A DNA stretch of 5,150 nt, from positions 1 through 5,150 of the forward strand of contig CAYSEZ010000073.1 in assembly GCA_964430375.1 (NCBI GenBank), read 5' to 3'. The notes beneath the pieces were generated by a model. The model did no database searches. It saw only the letters and a program-made list of their open reading frames with translations, and was not told the DNA's origin. The position numbers were made by a program, and so were the translations under genes. Origin of the DNA: HGM10836 sp964430375. Lineage in GTDB: Bacteria > Bacillota_I > Bacilli_A > RF39 > UBA660. Positions 1 to 5,150 of the stretch are shown one piece after another (position 1 is the first letter of the stretch; each line of letters begins with the position of its first letter).

Positions 1-992
1 CCTGTTACAGGTATTAGTCCTATTACTACAGATAAATTTAATATAGTTTGAAATATCATTTGAAAGATAATACCAAATATTAAGTATTTTTTAAATAAAT
101 CTTCTTCTTTTAAAGCAAGTTTTATACCAGAATAACATAGTATAAAAAATAAAATAATTATAATAAGTGCACCAAGTACTCCAAATTCTTCACAAATAAT
201 TGCAAATATAAAATCAGTTTGAGGTTCTGGTAAGTAAAAGTGTTTTTGTCTAGAGTTTAAAAATCCAAAACCAAGTAAACCGCCTGGCCCTATTGCATAT
301 AAACTTTGTATTATTTGAAAACCACTTCCTAATGGATCAGACCAAGGATTTAAATAAGATGTAATTCTAGCTAATCTATAAGGTGCAATTACTATTAAAA
401 CTACTATACCAAGTACTCCGATTATTCCTGATATATAGAAAAACTTCATATCTACTCCAGATACAAATAAAAGAAGTACAATTGTCATAAAAAGTATCAT
501 ACCAGTACCAAAATCAGGTTGTAACATAATAAGTCCAAAAAATAATAAAGTAATTAATAATATAGGTAGTACTCCTTTTTTTATGCTTTTCATATTTTTT
601 TTATTATTAGCTAGATATTTAGAAGTAAATATAATTAAACCAAGTTTAGCAGCTTCACTAGGTTGTACTCCGAAAGAACCTATTCCAAACCAACTTCTAG
701 AACCGTTTCTTATTACACCAACACCTGGGATAATTACAAGTACTAATAGTATAAAACAAATAAGTAATATTAAATTTGCTTTTCTAAAAAAAATTTTATA
801 ATCTAAATTAACCAATATTTTAACTAATATAAAACCTAAACACGCAAAAATAAATTGTTGTTTTACATATTTAAATGGATCATTAAATTTATATTCTGCC
901 CATATATAAGAAGATGAATATATCATAATAATCCCAATAATAATAAGTAATAAAGTAGATATAAAAAGTAGTTTTCTATATTTATTTTTCAT
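1..992 (-). CDS. ftsW: FtsW/RodA/SpoVE-family peptidoglycan glycosyltransferase, 3' end cut off by window edge
   Basis: This is a polytopic membrane enzyme of the SEDS family, which polymerises lipid II into glycan strands and works with a class B PBP at the septum. Translating the minus strand from the ATG at 992-990 gives 330 uninterrupted codons to the edge. Family signatures seen are SRSWFGIGSFGVQPSE (residues 98-113), LQPDFGTG (157-164), NPWSDPLGSGFQIIQS (215-230), GPGGLLGFGF (235-244) and YLPEPQTDFIFAIICEE (253-269). Asp260 in the QTDF motif matches the essential aspartate of the family. Hydrophobic segments alternate throughout, starting at about residues 7-26. The frame is lost just after PVTG, before the usual FISYGGSS stretch, so roughly the last 50-70 residues are missing. 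The start is supported by an AGGGGGAG ribosome binding site at 1002-995. Proximity to mraY and a PBP favours FtsW or SpoVE over RodA; family membership itself is secure. Confidence 0.9.
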   Translation of the reverse strand, partial: MKNKYRKLLFISTLLLIIIGIIMIYSSSYIWAEYKFNDPFKYVKQQFIFACLGFILVKILVNLDYKIFFRKANLILLICFILLVLVIIPGVGVIRNGSRSWFGIGSFGVQPSEAAKLGLIIFTSKYLANNKKNMKSIKKGVLPILLITLLFFGLIMLQPDFGTGMILFMTIVLLLFVSGVDMKFFYISGIIGVLGIVVLIVIAPYRLARITSYLNPWSDPLGSGFQIIQSLYAIGPGGLLGFGFLNSRQKHFYLPEPQTDFIFAIICEEFGVLGALIIIILFFILCYSGIKLALKEEDLFKKYLIFGIIFQMIFQTILNLSVVIGLIPVT

Positions 993-994
993 AA

Positions 995-1002
995 CTCCCC
1001 CT
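995..1002 (-). promoter_or_regulatory. Ribosome binding site of ftsW
   Basis: The minus strand reads AGGGGGAG two bases before the ATG at 992. The five-G run is the strongest purine-rich site in this gap and fixes the start, although its spacing is short. Confidence 0.7.
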
Positions 1003-1006
1003 TATT

Positions 1007-1041
1007 AAAGTTTATTCTAACAATTAAAAAAAAGACTTATG
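1007..1041 (-). promoter_or_regulatory. Possible weak promoter of ftsW
   Basis: A TAGAAT hexamer (minus strand, 1019-1014) matches the -10 consensus at five of six positions and would start transcription near 1007, giving a leader of about 15 bases. There is no convincing -35: the hexamer 17 bases upstream, at 1042-1037, is TCATAA and lies inside the preceding terminator. ftsW could instead depend on read-through from the lysR unit. The call rests only on the -10 match. Confidence 0.25.
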
Positions 1042-1057
1042 ATAAATCCTAAGTCTT
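1026..1057 (-). terminator. Intrinsic terminator of the NTPase-CYTH/lysR unit
   Basis: On the minus strand AAGACTTA (1057-1050) and TAAGTCTT (1039-1032) form a perfect 8-bp stem around a 10-base loop, followed by a run of T down to 1026. The stem begins inside the TAA stop of the LysR gene (1058-1056). The T run follows only on the minus strand, so termination is expected in that direction. It separates the regulator unit from ftsW. Confidence 0.82.
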
Positions 1058-1964
1058 ATATAGTTTTACTTATGTTTTCTTTTAAATATTTAATAAATTC
1101 TTTAGTAGTGCGATTTATAAAACTTTCTTCATAAGCTATACTATAAGTTGTTTTAGTTAAATTGTTTTTTAATGGTACTTCATATAGTTCTTTGTTGTTT
1201 AGTTCTTTTTCTATCATTTTTTTTAATCCCCATCCTATACCTAAATTTTGTTTTACTAATTCTTTTACTGTTTCAGATGAATAGCTTCTTAAATCTGCAT
1301 TAAATTTTATATTATTTCTTTTTAATTTTTCTTCTAAAGTATCTATATCTGCATATCCATTAAATGGAAGTATTAAAGGATATATATATTCTTTACTTTT
1401 ATCTTTATATTTATCATATATTTCTTTTGTAGCAAAGAAAGTATTATCTAATTTACATATTATTTCTTCTTTATAACCATTACTTGATAAAAATATTGGA
1501 TACTGAATAATTATAAAATCTACTTCACGATGTTTTAATTTTTCTTTTAATTCTTGATTAGAAGATTGATATATTGAAAATTTAGCACTAGGATAAATAT
1601 CTTTAAATTGTTTTATTATTTTTGGTAACAGAAACATTGAAATATGTGAGTATATGCCAATTCTAACTAAACCATCTACTTCTTCTTCTCTTTCTGTTAT
1701 TATTTTTTCTGCAGTTATTAAGTTATTTAATGCTTTTTGAGCATAAAACATTAGTTTTTCTCCGTCATCCGTTAATTTTACTCCACGTTTTTCTCTTATA
1801 AATAATTTTGTTTGTAATGTATCTTCAAGTTCTTTTATAGCGTAACTTATCGCAGGTTGAGAAATATGTAAGACTTCAGCAGCTTTTGAAAAACTATTAG
1901 ACTCTGCGACTGCATAAAAGATCTTATATTTATTAAAATCACAACTACTATTATAAATTCCCAT
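1056..1964 (-). CDS. LysR-family transcriptional regulator
   Basis: This is a 302-residue DNA-binding regulator of the usual LysR length. Residues about 10-68 are the winged helix-turn-helix: AVAESNSFSKAAEVLHISQP is the typical family signature and is followed by AISYAIKELEDTLQTKLF and a REKRGVKLTDDGE wing. A linker helix covers about 69-92. Residues about 97-299 form the substrate-binding domain, starting GLVRIGIYSHISMFLLP, with the VDFIIIQYP strand near 148-156 and the GIGWGL segment at 242-247 typical of effector domains. The ATG at 1964 has an AAGGAG site six bases upstream. The gene overlaps the end of the NTPase-CYTH gene by 14 bases, and that ribosome binding site lies within the upstream coding sequence, so translational coupling is likely. 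Most LysR genes sit divergently from their target; here no divergent gene exists, so the target and inducer cannot be read from the sequence. Autoregulation of its own unit is the default expectation. Confidence 0.93.
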   Translation of the reverse strand: MGIYNSSCDFNKYKIFYAVAESNSFSKAAEVLHISQPAISYAIKELEDTLQTKLFIREKRGVKLTDDGEKLMFYAQKALNNLITAEKIITEREEEVDGLVRIGIYSHISMFLLPKIIKQFKDIYPSAKFSIYQSSNQELKEKLKHREVDFIIIQYPIFLSSNGYKEEIICKLDNTFFATKEIYDKYKDKSKEYIYPLILPFNGYADIDTLEEKLKRNNIKFNADLRSYSSETVKELVKQNLGIGWGLKKMIEKELNNKELYEVPLKNNLTKTTYSIAYEESFINRTTKEFIKYLKENISKTI

Positions 1965-3024
1965 TTTTTCTCCTTATTCTTATTTTAACATTTTTCTCTT
2001 CTTTTTTGTCTTCTATTATAGATAAATTTTCAGGAATTTGCAATGGATTATTTAATAAATTTTCTATTTCTAAGGTTTTGTAATTATTGAATACAGAAAT
2101 TTTATATTTTAAATTATTATATAAAAAGTTTATTTCTTTATAACTTGCTGATTCTTTTATTTTATTACTAAGTAATATCTCTAAAAATTCTTCATTAGTT
2201 ATTTTTCTATTTTCAATATATTCTTTGATATTATTATTTTCTTTATATACCTCATAAATATAAGATATATCTTTCTTATATTCTCTCTTTATTAGTTTTT
2301 TTACATAATCATTAGACTCTAAAACATAAAAAGTAGTATCTATTATTGTAGAATTTTTTTCATTATAAATATTTAGATCACTATTATCATCTAATATATA
2401 TTTACTAGTGTTTTCGACTTTTATATTATTTAGAAAGTCTTTAATTATTTTTAAAATTAATTTAGTTTCTTCTTCTAATGACAAAGTACTAGGAACAATA
2501 TTTAAATTTCTATGATGAATCCATGCATTAGTAGTTTTTCTATCAACTTTGATTGCATTTTCTATATCCTCCATTCTGGCTTCATTTAATAAGTTATAAG
2601 CTTCTTTTTTACAAGTTGCAACGGATAATAAATCTAATACTAAATCATAGTTATCTAAGATGTTTATTTCACTTAAGTTATTATTTTTTAATAGTCTAGT
2701 AAAATCCTTTTCATTATCAAAATATGCTTTGTTATCAATTATACCTCTGTCATAAATAATAACGCATGTTTCTTTTTCATTAAATAATTTTGCATAACTT
2801 TCTGATATATTTTCCTTTGAACATTGCTTTAATAAAACAAGTTCTTGAAAGTCATAAGTAGGTACTGACCAAGGGTTAATACCATTAAGTATTAATTCAG
2901 TAGCAGTTTCAGGAATAGTGATAACAAAATAATTTTCTTTTTCTAAGTATTCTTTTATGTTCTTAAGAGCAGTTGTTTTTCCAGCACATGGTCCGCCGGT
3001 TAGAACTATTTTTTTTATTTTCAT
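1951..3024 (-). CDS. P-loop NTPase (AAA_28-like) fused to a degenerate CYTH-like domain
   Basis: This is a 357-residue soluble protein. Residues 1-200 form a P-loop NTPase: Walker A GGPCAGKTT (10-18, Lys16), a Walker-B-like VIIYDRG (88-94), and NEARMEDIENAIKVDRKT followed by NAWIHHRNLNIV (147-177), which fits the AAA_28 pattern (NEAR...D.RT..AW..H..L). Residues about 203-340 resemble a CYTH/triphosphate-tunnel domain in segment order: VENTSKYIL where EIERKFLV is expected, a tunnel-strand region at 226-262, NRKITNEEFLEILL (272-285) and TLEIENLL (317-324). The ExExK motif is broken (Glu204, Thr206, Lys208), so triphosphatase activity is doubtful. The C-terminus is a charged Glu/Lys/Arg tail. 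The same domain pair occurs in eukaryotic Ttd14-type GTP-binding proteins and in bacterial proteins of unknown role. The ATG has a GGAGG site six bases upstream. The gene is co-transcribed with, and overlaps, the LysR gene. The NTPase call is firm, the CYTH call is by pattern, and the function is unknown. Confidence 0.85.
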   Translation of the reverse strand: MKIKKIVLTGGPCAGKTTALKNIKEYLEKENYFVITIPETATELILNGINPWSVPTYDFQELVLLKQCSKENISESYAKLFNEKETCVIIYDRGIIDNKAYFDNEKDFTRLLKNNNLSEINILDNYDLVLDLLSVATCKKEAYNLLNEARMEDIENAIKVDRKTTNAWIHHRNLNIVPSTLSLEEETKLILKIIKDFLNNIKVENTSKYILDDNSDLNIYNEKNSTIIDTTFYVLESNDYVKKLIKREYKKDISYIYEVYKENNNIKEYIENRKITNEEFLEILLSNKIKESASYKEINFLYNNLKYKISVFNNYKTLEIENLLNNPLQIPENLSIIEDKKEEKNVKIRIRRKNGNL

Positions 3025-3030
3025 TTCAAA

Positions 3031-3035
3031 CCTCC
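3031..3035 (-). promoter_or_regulatory. Ribosome binding site of the NTPase-CYTH gene
   Basis: GGAGG on the minus strand stands six bases before the ATG at 3024. It is a consensus site and settles the start codon. Confidence 0.85.
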
Positions 3036-3099
3036 AAAAAATGAATAGAAAACTAGGCCTTTTTTTCTTTTCACAGCTTTAGAATAACATTCATTTTTT
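3036..3099. repeat. 11-bp perfect inverted repeat bracketing the transcription start of the NTPase-CYTH unit
   Basis: AAAAAATGAAT at 3036-3046 and its reverse complement ATTCATTTTTT at 3089-3099 are separated by 42 bases. One arm fills the spacer between -35 and -10; the other sits next to the ribosome binding site in the leader. A shorter pair, CACAG (3072-3076) and CTGTG (3100-3104), spans the -10 element. The arms could be operator half-sites or an A/T coincidence. Confidence 0.45.
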
Positions 3100-3109
3100 C
3101 TGTGGTCAA
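3081..3109 (-). promoter_or_regulatory. Sigma-A-type promoter of the NTPase-CYTH/lysR unit
   Basis: The minus strand carries TTGACC (3109-3104; five of six matches to the -35 consensus), exactly 17 bases, then TATTCT (3086-3081; four of six to the -10). Transcription would begin near 3074 and give a leader of about 50 bases before the ATG. The sequence upstream of the -35 (3110-3155) is almost pure A+T and could act as an UP element. The promoter lies downstream of the mraY terminator, so the unit appears independently transcribed. Confidence 0.65.
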
Positions 3110-3150
3110 ATACTTATTTTTTATATTTAATATAAAGAAAATTTATATTT

Positions 3151-3175
3151 AAAAAGATTTAAGTTTCCTTAAATC
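3151..3175 (-). terminator. Intrinsic terminator of mraY
   Basis: On the minus strand GATTTAAG (3175-3168), a GAAA tetraloop (3167-3164) and CTTAAATC (3163-3156) form a perfect 8-bp hairpin followed by TTTTT (3155-3151). The stem starts inside the last codons of mraY and contains its TAA stop (3171-3169). On the plus strand the hairpin is not followed by T, so it acts in the minus direction only. Confidence 0.82.
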
Positions 3176-4149
3176 CATACTGCAAAAAATATTCCAAGTA
3201 ATGAGCAAATAATACCTGCCATCCAAAATGCTTTTACTATATCGGGTTCTTCATATCCTTTTTTTTCAAAGTGGTGATGAATCGGAGTCATTAAAAATAC
3301 TCTTTTTTTAGTTTTTTGATACCAAAATATTTGAATCATTAAACTTAAAGTTTCTATGCAGAATACAAAACCTACGACAAAGACTGTAATTTCTCTTCTA
3401 GTTAAAATTGCAACTGTTGCTAGTGTTGCACCAAGTGCAAGCGATCCTGTATCGCCCATAAAACATCTCGCAGGATACCCATTAAACATTAAAAAGCCAA
3501 ATAGTGCACCGACTAGGACAAAACAAAATATACCCATATCTTCTTGCCCTATAAAAATTGAAATAAGAGCATATGCAATAAAAGCAATCGCAGATAAACC
3601 TCCCGCTAAACCATCTAATCCATCTGTTAAGTTAACTGCATTAGAAAATCCTACTAGAAGAAGTAATATATATACTCCATAGAAAAATCCCATATCAAAG
3701 TCTATACCTAGGGTTGTAATTGTAAAATTAGTGTTACCATTATATTTCATATATATAGCAAAGAAAACAAGTGCAATAAGTATTTGTCCTATAAACTTTT
3801 GACTTACAGTAAGTCCTTCATTTTTACCTCTTTTAATACTTGTATAATCATCTAAAAAGCCAAGTAATGCATATAAAACAAAGACAATTAATACAATTAT
3901 TAAATTATAAGTCATTTCGAGTTTACCACTTAAAACTAAATATAAAACTCCTAGAATAGTAGGAATAATAAATATTAATCCCCCCATAGTTGGAGTGCCT
4001 TCTTTTTTTCTATGTGATTCTCCAACATATTCACTTATTTTTTGTCCAAAGTTTATTCTTTTTAAAATTGGAATTAAAATTAAACCTACTACTACTGCAG
4101 CTAGGAAGCCTATCATTAGTGATAAAATAGATTTAGTAAGTATAAGCAT
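3169..4149 (-). CDS. mraY: Phospho-N-acetylmuramoyl-pentapeptide-transferase (lipid I synthase)
   Basis: MraY transfers phospho-MurNAc-pentapeptide from UDP to undecaprenyl phosphate at the inner face of the membrane, giving lipid I and UMP. The 326-residue protein has the normal family length and about ten hydrophobic segments. Signatures are GTPTMGG (51-57), LDDYTSIKRGKNEGL (99-113) with the catalytic pair Asp100/Asp101, NAVNLTDGLDGLAGG (170-184), MGDTGSLALG (231-240) with the third key Asp233, and TPIHHHFEKKG (288-298) with the histidine cluster. The ATG at 4149 is chosen because an AGAAGG site lies eight bases upstream and because the upstream TTG at 4185 would place the start above the likely -10 element. 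The gene follows a class B PBP after 85 bases, the pairing also seen in streptococcal dcw clusters, but murF and murD do not flank it here. It ends in its own terminator. No key residue is missing. Confidence 0.97.
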   Translation of the reverse strand: MLILTKSILSLMIGFLAAVVVGLILIPILKRINFGQKISEYVGESHRKKEGTPTMGGLIFIIPTILGVLYLVLSGKLEMTYNLIIVLIVFVLYALLGFLDDYTSIKRGKNEGLTVSQKFIGQILIALVFFAIYMKYNGNTNFTITTLGIDFDMGFFYGVYILLLLVGFSNAVNLTDGLDGLAGGLSAIAFIAYALISIFIGQEDMGIFCFVLVGALFGFLMFNGYPARCFMGDTGSLALGATLATVAILTRREITVFVVGFVFCIETLSLMIQIFWYQKTKKRVFLMTPIHHHFEKKGYEEPDIVKAFWMAGIICSLLGIFFAVWI

Positions 4150-4157
4150 ATATTCTA

Positions 4158-4163
4158 CCTTCT
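4158..4163 (-). promoter_or_regulatory. Ribosome binding site deciding the mraY start
   Basis: AGAAGG on the minus strand lies eight bases before the ATG at 4149. The alternative TTG start 36 bases upstream has only A/T-rich sequence before it, so this site supports the shorter 326-residue protein. Confidence 0.7.
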
Positions 4164-4173
4164 TTCTAGAAAT

Positions 4174-4201
4174 ATTATACAACAAAAATATAATAAAACA
4201 A
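4174..4201 (-). promoter_or_regulatory. Probable mraY promoter
   Basis: The gap between the PBP and mraY holds a perfect TATAAT (minus strand, 4179-4174), preceded after 16 bases by TTGTTT (4201-4196), a three-of-six -35. The start would be near 4167, leaving a leader of about 18 bases. In DNA this rich in A+T a TATAAT is not rare, but its placement just above the ribosome binding site is sensible. mraY may also be read from the PBP gene, since the gap has only a weak all-A/T hairpin (4200-4224). Confidence 0.45.
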
Positions 4202-4234
4202 ATAAAAATATTTAATATTTATTTAAGGTTTACA

Positions 4235-5150
4235 TTAATCACCCATTAAAAGTTTAATGGTACCTGTTTCATAGTATCTAGTACCATACTCTGGAGTTTG
4301 TTCTTTTACTATATTACCATCTCCTACATATTCTATAGTAAACCCTGTAAGAAGTTTTTTTGCCTCTTTTTTAGTAAGACCTACTACATTAGGAACTTCA
4401 TAATATTTTTTATCATACCATTCATAGTCTTTTTCTATTTCTTCATCTTGTTTTTCTATACCCATAGTACTTATTATATCAAGTAATATTTTTCTTACAA
4501 ATGGTGTTGTTGTATAACTAGAGAGTAATGCTGTGTTTTTAGGATTATCAATAGCAAGATATAAAACTACCTGTGGATCATTACTTGGAAGTACTGCCAT
4601 AAAACTCATTATATAATTATTTTCTAGGTATCTACCATTTTCTGCTTTTTGAGCAGTACCTGTTTTACCTCCGATACGATATCCATCTATATAAGTCATT
4701 TTACCTCCACCTCTTGCTACAACACTTTCTAAAGCCATTCTCATAATACTAGAGGTATTTTCACTTATTGTTTTTCTTACTAGTACTTTGCTTTTTTCTT
4801 CTAGCACAGTATTTGTTTTACTATCTATAATACTTTTTAAAACATATGGCTGATATAAATAACCACCATTAACTACTGAAGATACTGCGGTAACTTGCTG
4901 AATTGGTGTTACACTAACTCCTTGTCCGAATGCAGTTGTTGCAAGTTCTAGATCTTTTACTTTATCAAGAGGAAAAATTATACCTAAACTTTCACCACTT
5001 AAATCAATACCTGTTTTTTCTCCAAAACCAAATATATCTAAATAATTAAATAGTTTTTCTTTACCTAGTTTAAACCCTAGTGAAACAAAGCCAGGATTCC
5101 TTGGGGTCAACAGAGAAACATTCGGGTAAAAAATTTTTACTTTCAGCAGT
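4235..5150 (-). CDS. Class B penicillin-binding protein (FtsI/SpoVD/PBP2x type) with C-terminal PASTA domain, 5' part missing
   Basis: This is the C-terminal part of a D,D-transpeptidase that cross-links peptidoglycan outside the membrane, usually as the partner of FtsW. Conserved stretches are NPGFVSLGFKLG (5098-5063), FGFGEKTGIDLSGE, the family segment ATTAFGQGVSVTPIQQ, the third active-site motif KTGTAQ (Lys codon 4666-4664) and a single PASTA domain from YYEVPNVVGLTKKEA to the end (about 4408-4238). The catalytic SxxK and the N-terminal dimerisation domain lie beyond the window. The frame stays open to the edge, but upstream of about 5104 the translation (ending FYPNVSLLTPR) does not resemble the family and the serine of the SxN motif is replaced by proline. 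The TTG at 5110 has no ribosome binding site and is not a real start. A single PASTA and the mraY neighbour fit a division PBP, but SpoVD, PBP2B and PBP2x types cannot be separated from this fragment. Confidence 0.9.
   Translation of the reverse strand, partial: LLKVKIFYPNVSLLTPRNPGFVSLGFKLGKEKLFNYLDIFGFGEKTGIDLSGESLGIIFPLDKVKDLELATTAFGQGVSVTPIQQVTAVSSVVNGGYLYQPYVLKSIIDSKTNTVLEEKSKVLVRKTISENTSSIMRMALESVVARGGGKMTYIDGYRIGGKTGTAQKAENGRYLENNYIMSFMAVLPSNDPQVVLYLAIDNPKNTALLSSYTTTPFVRKILLDIISTMGIEKQDEEIEKDYEWYDKKYYEVPNVVGLTKKEAKKLLTGFTIEYVGDGNIVKEQTPEYGTRYYETGTIKLLMGD

Noticed and set aside
1..992. Recurring AGTACT/GTACTT words in the ftsW region
   Set aside because: They arise from repeated Val-Leu codon pairs in hydrophobic segments, not from a spaced repeat or regulatory element.
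3025..3080. Riboswitch or attenuator in the leader of the NTPase-CYTH gene
   Set aside because: The leader is only about 50 bases, with no recognisable riboswitch core and no terminator/antiterminator pair; a weak AGAAAA/TTTTCT pairing is not enough.
3120..3152. Direct repeat TTTATATTTAA at 3120-3130 and 3142-3152
   Set aside because: Low-complexity A/T sequence upstream of the -35; such repeats are expected by chance here, though the stretch may serve as an UP element.
3356..3682. Open reading frame of 108 codons on the plus strand opposite mraY
   Set aside because: It lies wholly antisense to strongly conserved mraY codons and its translation is a Pro/Lys/Thr-rich mirror of the membrane protein. 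The shorter plus-strand frames at 583-801, 3995-4249 and 4298-4486 are rejected for the same reason.
4150..4185. N-terminal extension of mraY from a TTG at 4185
   Set aside because: It adds 12 residues not typical of MraY, lacks a ribosome binding site, and starts upstream of the probable -10 element; the ATG at 4149 has a proper site.
4200..4224. Possible terminator after the PBP gene
   Set aside because: A 7-bp stem made only of A and T with an internal mismatch, and no clean T run follows; too weak to call in this composition.
1..5150. CRISPR array, insertion sequence, tRNA or rRNA gene
   Set aside because: No regularly spaced repeats, no transposase or terminal repeats, and no cloverleaf or rRNA-like stretch were seen on either strand.

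Overview
The window looks like part of the chromosome of a low-G+C member of the Bacillota/Mycoplasmatota side of the tree. A+T is very high, AGA is the favoured arginine codon, all four stops seen are TAA, Shine-Dalgarno sites are GGAGG/AAGGAG-like, and the division proteins are of the Gram-positive type, including a penicillin-binding protein that ends in a PASTA domain. Tryptophan is TGG throughout and no TGA is read through, so the standard bacterial code applies rather than the Mycoplasma/Spiroplasma code. I cannot name the genus.

All five genes lie on the minus strand, so transcription runs from high to low coordinates. In that order they are: (1) the C-terminal part of a class B penicillin-binding protein (transpeptidase plus one PASTA domain), cut by the right edge; (2) mraY, complete, with its own promoter and a clear terminator; (3) a P-loop ATPase/GTPase fused to a degenerate CYTH domain, with its own good promoter and ribosome binding site; (4) a LysR-family regulator overlapping gene 3 by 14 bases and followed by a clear terminator; (5) ftsW (or spoVE), cut by the left edge. 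There is no gene-free stretch over 300 bases. The largest gaps are 144 bases (3025-3168), 85 bases (4150-4234) and 63 bases (993-1055), and each holds regulatory sequence.

Genes 1, 2 and 5 belong to the division and cell wall (dcw) set. MraY makes lipid I at the membrane, FtsW polymerises lipid II into glycan strands, and the PBP cross-links them as FtsW's partner. murE, murF and murD, which often sit among these genes in Bacillota, are absent from this stretch. Between mraY and ftsW sits a two-gene unit of unknown purpose (NTPase-CYTH plus LysR), bounded by its own promoter and terminator and by eye richer in A+T than its neighbours. This unit is the most interesting part of the window.

The last ~47 bases at the right edge (about 5104-5150) do not encode what should precede the conserved NPGF stretch of the PBP. 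The serine of the SxN active-site motif is missing, which suggests a sequence or assembly break rather than real biology.
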